This document shows positions 27,341 through 35,795 of a stretch of DNA of 64,000 nucleotides, one piece after another. The stretch is from positions 4,484,501-4,548,500 of the forward strand of contig LT629764.1 of the NCBI GenBank assembly GCA_900105225.1. Reading direction: 5' to 3'. The position numbers and the translations under genes were made by a program. The DNA is from Paenibacillaceae bacterium GAS479. Its GTDB lineage: Bacteria; Bacillota; Bacilli; Paenibacillales; Paenibacillaceae. Below the pieces are notes generated by a model, which saw only the letters and a program-made list of their open reading frames with translations, was not told the DNA's origin and ran no database searches. Each line of letters opens with the position of its first letter. The first letter of the stretch is position 1.

Positions 27341-28180
27341 ATGTTAAATGCAGCGCAACTGGCGGAGTTTGAGAAAAACGGGTTTTTGAAGGGCGACGTG
27401 ATTTTGAGCGATGCGGATGTACAGCGGTTACGCGATGAATTGGATTTGATTATGGAGGGAAAGTCGGTCAAGAAGCCGGTCCTTAACCATAATATGCGTG
27501 CTGAAGAAGCGGACTCTTTATATGAAGGCATGAAAATGAGCGTAAGCGAAAAGGTAGTCCAAATCGTAAATATCTGGATGGCAAGTGATGCTTATTTACA
27601 ACATGCCGGGCACCCGGTCATCTGCGAAGAGATTGCGCAATTATGCAAAACCGATACCCTCCGAGTGTGGCATGACCAGATCCAGTATAAACCGCCTGTC
27701 ACAGGTGGACCGACGCCATGGCATCAAGATCATCCGTTGTGGCCCGTTATCCAGCCTGCAGATCTTGTCAGCGCCTGGGTTGCGCTTGATGATGCTGTTA
27801 TCGAAAACGGCTGTATGTGGATGGTGCCTGGCAGCCATAGATGGGGAGACCATCAGAAATATATGGCGAGTACGCCTGATTTCATGCCATATCATCGCAA
27901 TCCCGAATTGCTGCCGGAAGGTGCAGAGGTTAAAGCCGTTCCTTTTGAAATCAAAAAAGGGCAAGTCGGATATCATCATAGCCTCACCTGGCATGGCAGC
28001 CCGAACAATCGCTCCGATCTTAAACGCAGAGCCATCGCGGTTCACTACATGCCTGGTCACACCGTGTATGCGCCAACAAGCGGACATACAATGGTTCCTT
28101 ATATAACGGTCAATGAGGGCGATATTCTTTCCGGTGAGCATTTCCCGGTTGTGTATAGCATCGCTAAAGCAGCTATGTAA
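27341..28180 (+). CDS. Phytanoyl-CoA dioxygenase (PhyH) family protein
   Basis: Fe(II)/2-oxoglutarate oxygenase fold. TPWHQDHPLW supplies the HxD metal ligands, and SLTWHGSPNN carries the distal histidine, followed by the 2-oxoglutarate-binding arginine region (LKRRAIAVHY). Length 279 aa. GAGGAGAGG lies before ATG 27341. With an adjacent AraC sensor it probably hydroxylates a small carbon source or natural product, not phytanoyl-CoA. A terminator follows directly. Confidence 0.88.
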   Translation: MLNAAQLAEFEKNGFLKGDVILSDADVQRLRDELDLIMEGKSVKKPVLNHNMRAEEADSLYEGMKMSVSEKVVQIVNIWMASDAYLQHAGHPVICEEIAQLCKTDTLRVWHDQIQYKPPVTGGPTPWHQDHPLWPVIQPADLVSAWVALDDAVIENGCMWMVPGSHRWGDHQKYMASTPDFMPYHRNPELLPEGAEVKAVPFEIKKGQVGYHHSLTWHGSPNNRSDLKRRAIAVHYMPGHTVYAPTSGHTMVPYITVNEGDILSGEHFPVVYSIAKAAM

Positions 28181-28191
28181 AGTATGAAACG

Positions 28192-28221
28192 AACCCCAGA
28201 CGAGCAATCGTCGGGGGTTTT
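28192..28221 (+). terminator. Terminator after the PhyH gene
   Basis: AACCCC-A-GACG pairs with CGTC-G-GGGGTT around AGCAAT, followed by TTTTA. Confidence 0.75.
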
Positions 28222-28313
28222 AGCGTTTGTTTTAATTAAACTAATTAATGGAAATTGCGACATATAGTACCATATGAGAGAGGTGGGAAATTTAAATTAT
28301 TGAGGTGTCTAAT

Positions 28314-29117
28314 ATGAAGGTTTACAGATATGAAAACAGTAGTAAAAATATGATTTTGGCTGGTGATACAGATGATTTACATCCTTTAAATTCGAGATTT
28401 AATGGAGATTCGAAACTCGACATATGGTATCCAATTAAAGTAGAAACTTTGTACAAGAGGACATATAATGATTTCCCGAAATATATCATCGGTAAACCAA
28501 TTTTTTCGGAGAAGGTAAAGGAGCTAACAGAATCCTTCATAAGTGATGAAGTTGAGTTTCTGCCCTTGGGTCATAAAGACATGAATTTATTTGCGGTAAA
28601 TGTAACAAAAGTGCTTGATTGCGTAGATTGGGATAGATCTGACATACGAACGTTTAACGATGGCTCTTTTGCGGGATTCAATAAGTTAGTATTCGATTTC
28701 AGCAAAATCCCACCTAATACGTACATCTTTAAATATAAAGAGAGAGCAATGACTCAGGTTTATGTAACCGATCTTTTCAAAGAGCTCGTTGAGAAACACA
28801 AGCTGAAAGGCTTGGATTTCTCAGAAGTTTTCGATCCGGAATTTACCGAAGAGAAAGAGCGAGAGCAGCAGCGGGCTTTTGATCAGAGACTGGCTGAAAT
28901 AGAACAAAATAAAGGGCCAGAAATTTCATTTGACGAGGCAAGAGCTCTGGTAGATCATGGCCATGTAGTTGAAAGCGGAAAATGGAGAATGAAGCTCAAT
29001 TCGAAAGGTCAATTTGTACTTGGGGAGCTTCTACAAGATCTATCCTATCAATGGATGAAGCCTGTTTACATTCCTCCCATTTTACTTGGTTACGACTGGT
29101 GTAAAGTAGAGGAATGA
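28314..29117 (+). CDS. Imm11/DUF1629-like immunity-type protein
   Basis: 267 aa, cytosolic. The succession IGKPIFSEKVKELTESF, VEFLPLGHKDMNLFAVNVTK, VLDCVDWDRSD, then IFKYKE...VYVTDLFKELVEKHKLKGLDF matches my recollection of the Imm11 (DUF1629) immunity family associated with polymorphic toxins. A charged linker and a short C-terminal segment follow. The gene is visibly richer in A/T than its neighbours, suggesting transfer. No toxin gene is seen next to it. ATG 28314 has GAGGTG at 28302-28307. The stop overlaps the next AraC start (ATGA). Confidence 0.55.
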   Translation: MKVYRYENSSKNMILAGDTDDLHPLNSRFNGDSKLDIWYPIKVETLYKRTYNDFPKYIIGKPIFSEKVKELTESFISDEVEFLPLGHKDMNLFAVNVTKVLDCVDWDRSDIRTFNDGSFAGFNKLVFDFSKIPPNTYIFKYKERAMTQVYVTDLFKELVEKHKLKGLDFSEVFDPEFTEEKEREQQRAFDQRLAEIEQNKGPEISFDEARALVDHGHVVESGKWRMKLNSKGQFVLGELLQDLSYQWMKPVYIPPILLGYDWCKVEE

Positions 29118-29953
29118 CAAATACTAAAATCAGTCCGATGCCGATAAGATTGGTTGAATTGTTAGTTGATCACTCGAAATTGAACTTGCAAAGTCTCGTC
29201 ATCTTGAGAGTTGGCCATATTCCGGTGAGAATTTCCCGCAGGAGGAACGCATTATTCAACAACGTTGCACTGGCCTATATTGCAGACGGGAACGGGACTT
29301 ACCAAGTGGATGGCGAGCCAGTCCAGAAGGTGGAGAAGGGAAGCTTGTTTTTTGTATATCCCGGCGGCAAGTTCAACTATGGACCTGTAGAGGGCGGCTC
29401 ATGGGAAGAATATTATATTGATATAATCGGGAGTCGTGTAAGCGAGTTTGAAGAAAGAGGTTTAGTCCACAAAGGCAAGGTGCTGCAGGTCGGCGCCGAC
29501 CCTGTTTGGGTCAGAAAGCTGAGAACGTTGGCTTCACTTTTGGAAAGCGGAATTCCCGCCAATGCGGATCGAGCTGCACTTCAGGTGGAATCTCTTCTAT
29601 TTGAATTCTCTTTAATGACAGATGAAAGTCCTACTACATCAAGCAAAAACCTTGAAGTAATCGAAGATCTGGCTCACTATGTTTATAATCCCATTGATGC
29701 CGATGTCATTGCTCGCAGACATAATATTTCAGTTTCAACCCTGCGCCGGATCGTTAAAGAGCATTCGGGTTTTCCATTAAACGAATATATCCACCGTTTG
29801 AAAATAAATGAGGCTAAAAAACTAATCGTTAATACGCCGACCAGCATAAAAGAAATTGCGCTATCGCTGCAATATACGGATGTTTATTACTTTTCACGCC
29901 TATTCCAAAAATACGCCGGAATGTCAGCGAAAAAATTCCGTGAAAGCATTTAA
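29114..29953 (+). CDS. AraC-family transcriptional regulator
   Basis: 279 aa. An N-terminal cupin-type sensor (VEKGSLFFVYPGGKFNYGP) is followed by two helix-turn-helix units, DADVIARRHNISVSTLRRIV and IKEIALSLQYTDVYYFSRLF, then the GMSAKKFR tail. It starts inside the stop of the Imm11-like gene, so the two are translationally coupled, which is an odd pairing. Target genes are unknown; the ferritin-like gene converges on it. Confidence 0.88.
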   Translation: MTNTKISPMPIRLVELLVDHSKLNLQSLVILRVGHIPVRISRRRNALFNNVALAYIADGNGTYQVDGEPVQKVEKGSLFFVYPGGKFNYGPVEGGSWEEYYIDIIGSRVSEFEERGLVHKGKVLQVGADPVWVRKLRTLASLLESGIPANADRAALQVESLLFEFSLMTDESPTTSSKNLEVIEDLAHYVYNPIDADVIARRHNISVSTLRRIVKEHSGFPLNEYIHRLKINEAKKLIVNTPTSIKEIALSLQYTDVYYFSRLFQKYAGMSAKKFRESI

Positions 29954-29969
29954 TCATCCTGAACGGAAA

Positions 29970-30005
29970 AGAAGCGGGCTCCTTGAATCCTGGGAGTCCG
30001 CTTCT
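29970..30005. terminator. Bidirectional terminator between convergent genes
   Basis: AGAAGCGGGCTCC pairs with GGGAGTCCGCTTCT. The minus strand has TTTT after the stem, so it serves mainly the ferritin-like gene ending at 30010. Confidence 0.75.
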
Positions 30006-30009
30006 GCAT

Positions 30010-31299
30010 TTAGATGCCTGTGGAATGACCGAAAACTTCAAGCTTTTTATCCATCCGCTCCAGAAAACCTTCATACCCGTGGGTTCCGTTTCTATGATGA
30101 TCACCTATCCATTGACTCCACTCGCTCGATATTTTATTTCCTTCTTCAATCGTTTGTTGTTTGCTCCATTCCGGAAATACCGCCTTCAACCAGGCGACCC
30201 CGTAGGAGATATGTCCGGACTCGTCCGCCCAGTCGTAATCGCAATCCTGCGCAGCAGCTAGATCGTTCTTTTCGATAAATTTCGTTTTTAAGTTCGATTT
30301 ATGCCGTGGCCCGCCTTGCTCCAGCCGATGGAGTAGCAGCAATAAATACTTCACGCCTCTAGCTCGAAACGCCCGCCAATGATCTGGCACCATCGGGTAA
30401 TCAACGCCAACTTCAAGCCCTAATGCAGCAAGTCTTTCCACTCCCATCGTTGCGTGACGAATTTCGTCATAACACCATCTTGCAGCGCCAAGATAGAGCT
30501 CCCAGGGCATGTTTTTGTATTCCCAAATTAGAGCCGCTGGAGTTTCGGACGCCCATACTTCATTGGCATGATCAACTGCAACAGCAATTTGTTCTTCGGT
30601 AAAATTCCTTGCAGGCCTTGGGGATACCTGCGTAACGGCTGGCTCCCAAGAGAGATCTCTGCCGCCTTCCATAGGCAGCTCGTAAACGAGACCTTCGAAA
30701 ACAGCTGTGTAGCGCGGAGCAATTTGCTCGTCTGGACCGTGGAATCCGCCGCAAGATGAAAGAGCGTCATTAACCGCGCTTAACCAGTCACTGTTTTTGG
30801 CTTCGTCGGCGGCACGGGATGATTCTCGTATCCCTTCATATTCATGAAGCTGCATATTGAGTTCATCGATAATTCTCTTCAGGTAGAGATGACTCGGCGC
30901 ATCGTCGAGGGGATCGGAAACTTGTAAATATTCCTCAAGCGCATCCAGCATCGCCGGTTTGATAATATCATAAACACAGTGTAGAAACAGCTCATCGGAG
31001 GGGGCCGTCGGTATCTTTTCCAAAACAAAAAGCAAATTCACGTCAGCGTTATCTTCAACATCTACTCGCGGATACCGCAAATCTAATGTTCTTGACCTAA
31101 GCATATCGGCGTGTAATGAATCCAGCCAAATGTGGCGAGCCAGCAATTTTTTGCCCGGCCACCAACGCATTGCAGGGAGATAACCGGCCATTGCCCGCAT
31201 CGTTTCCTTTACCGTTCGGTAATATCTGCGCATCATTTTGCTGGCGGACTCTACATCTCTGAGCTTTAATTCGTTACGATTTGATAATTGATCAGGCAT
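30010..31299 (-). CDS. Ferritin-like (DUF455-like) protein
   Basis: 429 aa. ARWCYDEIRHATMGVERLAALG contains an ExxRH motif, and a later YDWADESGHISYG contains an ExxH-type motif; together they resemble the carboxylate/histidine ligands of four-helix di-iron proteins such as DUF455 family members. The N-terminal 200 residues are helical and not recognised. GGAGGG precedes the start at 8 nt. It appears monocistronic. The reaction is unknown. Confidence 0.6.
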   Translation of the reverse strand: MPDQLSNRNELKLRDVESASKMMRRYYRTVKETMRAMAGYLPAMRWWPGKKLLARHIWLDSLHADMLRSRTLDLRYPRVDVEDNADVNLLFVLEKIPTAPSDELFLHCVYDIIKPAMLDALEEYLQVSDPLDDAPSHLYLKRIIDELNMQLHEYEGIRESSRAADEAKNSDWLSAVNDALSSCGGFHGPDEQIAPRYTAVFEGLVYELPMEGGRDLSWEPAVTQVSPRPARNFTEEQIAVAVDHANEVWASETPAALIWEYKNMPWELYLGAARWCYDEIRHATMGVERLAALGLEVGVDYPMVPDHWRAFRARGVKYLLLLLHRLEQGGPRHKSNLKTKFIEKNDLAAAQDCDYDWADESGHISYGVAWLKAVFPEWSKQQTIEEGNKISSEWSQWIGDHHRNGTHGYEGFLERMDKKLEVFGHSTGI

Positions 31300-31549
31300 G
31301 ATATTTTCCCTCCAAAGGTAAGGTGTTTGAGCGTTGAGGCTGCCTTGCTTACCTGTTTCGGAGATAAATATACCGCCAATAACATCGTGTGGAAATGGAA
31401 TGGATGTTACGAATGATGGATTATATATTCAAATTTAGAAAGGGAAAATACAAGTGTCATTCACGTGGCGTCATCATCTGACGGTTAGTATCGACGATCT
31501 CGGTTTCGACTTGCGAGATCCCTGTAAACGGTGAGCGTTAGTTCATCAT

Positions 31550-31588
31550 AAAAAAAACGGAAGTGGGTCAGAAACGACCAACTTCCGT
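31550..31588 (-). terminator. Minus-strand terminator-like hairpin without an obvious gene
   Basis: ACGGAAGT-G-GGTC pairs with GACC-A-ACTTCCGT around AGAAAC. The T-run (AAAAAAA on the plus strand at 31551-31557) is on the minus-strand exit side. The gap 31300-31738 holds the upstream region of the ferritin-like gene and this hairpin; I see no coding gene that it would terminate. Confidence 0.55.
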
Positions 31589-31738
31589 CATTATAGATTA
31601 CAGAGCGCAGCCCTAAAAAAGCCATGGATAGATAATAGTCTATAAAAAAATTGGATATAAGTCTATTACTTTTTTTGCATAAATTGTATGTTAGATAAGC
31701 GTCCGCGGCGCAAACAATCCATGAAGGGAGCGCACCGC

Positions 31739-32215
31739 ATGATTACACTCAGAAAAATGACGCTGGAAAACCGGCGTTCCATTTTTAACCTTGAGGTAAC
31801 GGAAGAACAACGCCGGTTTGTTGCCTCCAATCTGTCTAGCGTGGCTTCGTGTTATATATTGGAAACCAATGGGGGATATCCTTATCCGTTTGCCATTTAC
31901 GCGGATGAACAGCCCGTTGGTTTTGTTATGATAACTTATGAAATCACCGGATATGACCTCCCATCAATCGCAGCTGGAAACTATTGTATCCTGAGGTTGA
32001 TGATTGACAAGCACTATCAAAACCGGGGTTATGGCCGGGAAGCGATGATAAAGATTTTGGAGTTTATCCGTACTTTTCCGGCTGGCCCTGCACAACTCTG
32101 TTGGATTCCATACTCTGCAGATAACGTCCCGGCCAAAAAGCTATACGAAAGTTTCGGCTTCCGTGATAATGGTGAAATCATCCACAACGAGCCAATAACC
32201 GTATTGAAACTCTGA
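31739..32215 (+). CDS. GNAT N-acetyltransferase, diamine/spermidine acetyltransferase-like
   Basis: 158 aa. ILRLMIDKHYQNRGYGREAM is the acetyl-CoA binding block, and the N-terminal ITLRKMTLENRRSIFNLEVT plus the end VPAKKLYESFGF resemble BltD-like polyamine acetyltransferases. The frame runs back to 31688, but AAGGGAG (31724-31730) places the start at ATG 31739. Own terminator downstream. Confidence 0.8.
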   Translation: MITLRKMTLENRRSIFNLEVTEEQRRFVASNLSSVASCYILETNGGYPYPFAIYADEQPVGFVMITYEITGYDLPSIAAGNYCILRLMIDKHYQNRGYGREAMIKILEFIRTFPAGPAQLCWIPYSADNVPAKKLYESFGFRDNGEIIHNEPITVLKL

Positions 32216-32225
32216 TTGACTAAAA

Positions 32226-32256
32226 GTCCCGCATTCAGCTAGCGGGATTTTTTTTA
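32226..32256 (+). terminator. Terminator after the GNAT gene
   Basis: GTCCCGC pairs with GCGGGAT (loop ATTCAGCTA), then a run of T. Confidence 0.85.
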
Positions 32257-32357
32257 TACATTTCTATCGCTTTAACGAATGTGTTCTGTTGATTTCTAAT
32301 TCTTTACCGATCGTTCTCAAATATGCTAATATAGACTCTACCAAAAGGAGGGTAGCG

Positions 32358-32933
32358 ATGGCCAGAAGTAAAGAGTTTGAAATTAACGATGTTTTAGACA
32401 AAGCTATCCATCTTTTTTGGGAACAAGGGTATGAAAAAACTTCGATGCAAAACCTTGTTGAACATATGGGAATTCATAAACGCAGCATGTACGACACTTT
32501 TGGGGACAAACATTCCCTATACCTGAAAGCGTTGGAACGCTGTGTGAATACAACGGAAGAAAAGCTTTTAAAAAAAGTGGAAGAGGCTCCTACGATTAAA
32601 GGGGCGATACGTAAGTTATTGGAGTCAAGTTTAGAATACGAAGATATGGAGAGAAAAGGCTGCCTGGTCGTCAACTGCGCAACGGAACTTGCACTCCGGG
32701 ATGATTTGGCTTCCAATCAAGTGAAGCGAAATTTTGAAAGTACGCAGGCGATTTTGGTTGATCTTATTCAAAACGGCCAGGCGAGCGGAGAACTAAGTAC
32801 ACATCCCGATGCCAAAACGTTAGCTATGGTTATTTTCAATTTATGGATTGGAATAAGAGTGCAGGCCAGAGTTGTTACAGATTACGCCGAGTTGTATGCC
32901 ATGATTGACGGGGCTTTAGAGCTCCTTGAGTAA
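32358..32933 (+). CDS. TetR-family transcriptional regulator
   Basis: 191 aa. N-terminal DNA-binding domain with AIHLFWEQGYEKTSMQNLVEHM and IHKRSMYDTFGDKHSLYLKAL, typical of TetR repressors; KGCLVVNCATELA and the C-terminal helices fit the TetR_C subgroup found in YxaF/AcrR-like regulators. ATG 32358 has AAAGGAGGG upstream. The oxidoreductase gene that follows in the same direction after 104 bp is the likely target. Confidence 0.9.
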   Translation: MARSKEFEINDVLDKAIHLFWEQGYEKTSMQNLVEHMGIHKRSMYDTFGDKHSLYLKALERCVNTTEEKLLKKVEEAPTIKGAIRKLLESSLEYEDMERKGCLVVNCATELALRDDLASNQVKRNFESTQAILVDLIQNGQASGELSTHPDAKTLAMVIFNLWIGIRVQARVVTDYAELYAMIDGALELLE

Positions 32934-33037
32934 TACAGATTTTTTTCTTAATTCTGCACCATTCGTTCTAGATCGGAGGGCCGGTCTTTGGCACAATGAA
33001 TATTTTCTCACCGACCTTACAGAGGAGTGGATCTACT

Positions 33038-34024
33038 ATGAAAGCAATGTTGTTGAGAGAAAAAAATACATGGAAAGAAATGCGGATAGAGGATGCAGCT
33101 CGGCCAGTGCCTCGTGAAGGCGAAGTGCTTATCGAAGGGTATACCGCTTCCCTGAACCCTGTTGATTACAAAACGGGCACGAGCGGAGTTCCAGGTTGGA
33201 CATATCCGCATGTCCTCGGTCTCGATGTAGCAGGAATTATTGCGGAGGTTGGACCAAACGTCTCGCAGGTCAAGGTTGGCGATCGTGTTGTTTATCATAG
33301 CGATTGGCGCGAATGGGGAGCTTTTGCACAATTCACACTTGCCAAGGCCCATATGGTAGTTCCAATACCGGATGAGGTTTCTTTTGGGGAGGCCGTAGCT
33401 CTCCCAACTGCAGGTTTTACAGCTTATCAGGCCCTTCATCAAAAAATCCCTATGCACGCCATTGAATCCATATTGGTTCATGCTGGAGCAGGCGGTGTCG
33501 GCGGCTTCGCCATTCAATTAGCGAAACGTCTCGGAAAGACGGTTTACACAACCGCGTCTCGGCATAATCATGATCTTGTTCGCTCGTTGGGCGCCGATTA
33601 CGCTTTTGATTATAAGGAGGAAAACTGGGTCGAGCGGATTATGGAAATTACGGACGGTCATGGGGTTGATGTTGTTCTGGATGCCGTCAGTTCTGAAAAT
33701 GCAACGTTGTCGCTCGATGTCATCGCCTACAATGGCCATATTGCGCATATCGCAGGGGCGCCTGATATGTCAAAAGTAAAACCGTTCACACGGGTTATCT
33801 CTTCCCATGAGATTGCGCTTAATGCGATTCATCATCAAAATGATCGGAAATCGGAAGAAGTCATCGTAGAAATCGGAGAAGATATGTTGGATATGGTTTC
33901 GCGAGGAGAGATTGACCCTATGATCACAGAAACCATTGCTTTTTCGGATATTCCGACAAAATTGGTAGAGTTGTCACAGCGCCACGTCAGTGGGAAAATT
34001 GTTGTTGATCTAAAAGAAATGTAA
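33038..34024 (+). CDS. Zinc-independent quinone oxidoreductase / alcohol dehydrogenase-like protein (MDR family)
   Basis: 328 aa medium-chain dehydrogenase. GroES-like N-terminal part (ASLNPVDYKTGTSGVPGW, LGLDVAGIIAEVG) and an NAD(P)-binding Rossmann segment (ILVHAGAGGVGGFAIQLAKRLG). Zinc-ligand cysteines are absent, pointing to the NADPH:quinone oxidoreductase branch. The frame opens earlier, but GAGGAG before ATG 33038 decides the start. Likely induced by an electrophile or quinone through the upstream TetR protein; this is inference from order. Confidence 0.88.
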   Translation: MKAMLLREKNTWKEMRIEDAARPVPREGEVLIEGYTASLNPVDYKTGTSGVPGWTYPHVLGLDVAGIIAEVGPNVSQVKVGDRVVYHSDWREWGAFAQFTLAKAHMVVPIPDEVSFGEAVALPTAGFTAYQALHQKIPMHAIESILVHAGAGGVGGFAIQLAKRLGKTVYTTASRHNHDLVRSLGADYAFDYKEENWVERIMEITDGHGVDVVLDAVSSENATLSLDVIAYNGHIAHIAGAPDMSKVKPFTRVISSHEIALNAIHHQNDRKSEEVIVEIGEDMLDMVSRGEIDPMITETIAFSDIPTKLVELSQRHVSGKIVVDLKEM

Positions 34025-34059
34025 GAGGACGACTATCCAAGTTGGAAAGGCTGATGCGA

Positions 34060-34602
34060 ATGTCGGAGCCAAGAGTTTTCGTTCGCTTCCCCGAAGAGGG
34101 TGACGCCGCGCAATTGGCAGCGATGTACAGGGACAATCGGGAGTTTTTTGAGCAGTTTTCGCCACGCAGTGCTGAGGAATTCTATACGGAGGAGCGTCAG
34201 CTCGAGAGGATTATACAGAGCAAGATCGACATGTCGGAGGATCGCAGATATTCCTTCGTCATCTGTCAGAAGGAGAACGAGCGGATCATAGGGAGCATCG
34301 ATCTGTCTTTTGTGGCGAGAGGAGCACTGCAGAGTTGTATGATTGGGTACAACCTGGACCAGGCTCATAACGGCAAAGGTTATATGACGGAAGCGGTGCA
34401 GCAGGTCGTTCGCTACGCCTTCGACGAGCTCAAGTTTCACCGAATTACGGGGGAAGCCTCTCCTTACAATGCCGGATCAATCCGTGTGCTTGAAAAGGCA
34501 GGCTTCCACAGGGAGGGCATTTCTCGCAGCAACGTGAAGATCAATGGAAAGTGGGAAGATCATCAGGTTCTGGCGATTATCAATCCATCCCAGGAGATTT
34601 AG
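34060..34602 (+). CDS. RimJ/RimL-type GNAT N-acetyltransferase
   Basis: 180 aa. IGYNLDQAHNGKGYMTEAVQ is the acetyl-CoA binding loop and NAGSIRVLEKAGFHREG the C-terminal block, as in ribosomal-protein alanine acetyltransferases. ATG 34060 is preferred because GGAAAGG (34044-34050) lies 9 nt before it; ATG 34054 is too close. A terminator follows. Confidence 0.85.
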   Translation: MSEPRVFVRFPEEGDAAQLAAMYRDNREFFEQFSPRSAEEFYTEERQLERIIQSKIDMSEDRRYSFVICQKENERIIGSIDLSFVARGALQSCMIGYNLDQAHNGKGYMTEAVQQVVRYAFDELKFHRITGEASPYNAGSIRVLEKAGFHREGISRSNVKINGKWEDHQVLAIINPSQEI

Positions 34603-34611
34603 CGTAAATGA

Positions 34612-34659
34612 AGTCGAGCTCATTCAGGATACTTCCTGATATGAACTCGACTCTTTTTT
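34612..34659 (+). terminator. Terminator after the RimJ-like gene
   Basis: AGTCGAGCTCAT...TCAGGA pairs with TCCTGA...ATGAACTCGACT and six T follow. Confidence 0.85.
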
Positions 34660-34695
34660 CGGATTGCTGCAAAGTCTCAATCTATTCCATTGTTG

Positions 34696-35643
34696 CTATT
34701 CTTGTTTCGGAACCTGCTGCTCCAGCCATTTTTTCAGGTCCTCCGTCAGCTTTCCGTCGTTTTTATCCAGCACTTTGAGGAAGTTCGACAGCTTCAACAG
34801 CAGTGGGCTGCGTGACGTATCGCCGTCAGCGACCGCTTTTTTATACGCGGCAAGCGCTTCGGGATCAATCTTCTTCGTCTCGTAATCGAACAGTGTTTTG
34901 ATGTCGCCGTAAAAAACGATTTGTCTGGTCCACTCATACTGTTGTTTCACTTGTTTGATGCGGTTGGAGCCGCCATAACTAAGGATAAATTTCTCCTGAT
35001 CCAGGTTGCGCTTCAGCAGTTCGCTCCACGGGATGGCGAGCGCCCAGTCCAACTGTCTAGGCTTTTTAGTCTCAACAGCCATCATTTCGATGTACAGTTT
35101 GATGTCTGCTGTGACGCTGGCTTTCCATTTTTCGTACAGCGTATAGTTAATGACTGGGTAATACAATAATTCCCCCGATGTAACGAGAAAACCTTGATCC
35201 CGCGAATCATTAAGCAGTTTACGCGTCGTCCCGTCCTTCACATATTTCAGCATCGATGCGTACGTCCTGTCTCCGCCGTTTTTGCGTAAGACTCTATCGA
35301 TTTCCTTCTGCGTATTGTCAACGTTGAATCGTGCATGAAGTTTTGCGGCTTTCTGGGCGTTTTCGAAACGAAGCACCATCATGGATCCGGTCCAGCTGTC
35401 AACTTTGGAGATATTTTTGTTCAAATAAGTCAATGCTTGCGCCAGCTTGCCTGAAGCGAGCAGCTTTAAATAATCCTGATTTATTTTTTGAACGGCGGAC
35501 GATGCGGGGACCGTGGTAATCGCCGCCTGGTCCTGAGACGGAGCCGGCTGCCCCTCCTGCGCAAATACAGAACCTCCTCCACCTACGGCTAGCGAAAGAA
35601 CCAGAAGTGAGGCGGTGGTATGCTTCAACCCTTTTTTTATCAT
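34696..35643 (-). CDS. Secreted protein of unknown function
   Basis: 315 aa. The signal peptide (MIKKGLKHTTASLLVLSLAV, cleavage likely after VFAQ) leads into a helical, charged protein with no recognised motif. The frame opens at 35799, but GGAGGG before ATG 35643 and the signal peptide fix the start. It lies downstream of the two-component system in the same direction, 150 bp after the kinase stop, with a perfect 22-bp palindrome in the gap, so it may be a target or partner of that system. Confidence 0.75.
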   Translation of the reverse strand: MIKKGLKHTTASLLVLSLAVGGGGSVFAQEGQPAPSQDQAAITTVPASSAVQKINQDYLKLLASGKLAQALTYLNKNISKVDSWTGSMMVLRFENAQKAAKLHARFNVDNTQKEIDRVLRKNGGDRTYASMLKYVKDGTTRKLLNDSRDQGFLVTSGELLYYPVINYTLYEKWKASVTADIKLYIEMMAVETKKPRQLDWALAIPWSELLKRNLDQEKFILSYGGSNRIKQVKQQYEWTRQIVFYGDIKTLFDYETKKIDPEALAAYKKAVADGDTSRSPLLLKLSNFLKVLDKNDGKLTEDLKKWLEQQVPKQE

Positions 35644-35727
35644 CTCAATCCCTCCTGTTTTGTAAAATGATGGTGTAAAGTACCCTTTCAGACGGTACTT
35701 ACACGGGAATGTTGCAAGGAAAACATC

Positions 35728-35749
35728 TCGCTTGTCCCGGGACAAGCGA
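35728..35749. promoter_or_regulatory. Perfect 22-bp palindrome
   Basis: TCGCTTGTCCC is followed immediately by its exact complement (GGGACAAGCGA). It has no unpaired loop and no T-run after it, so an operator is more likely than a terminator. It lies between the histidine kinase gene and the secreted-protein gene. Confidence 0.6.
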
Positions 35750-35795
35750 CAAAAACGCCTCTTGACCCGGATGTTACGAGCCCCCAGCCACAAGC

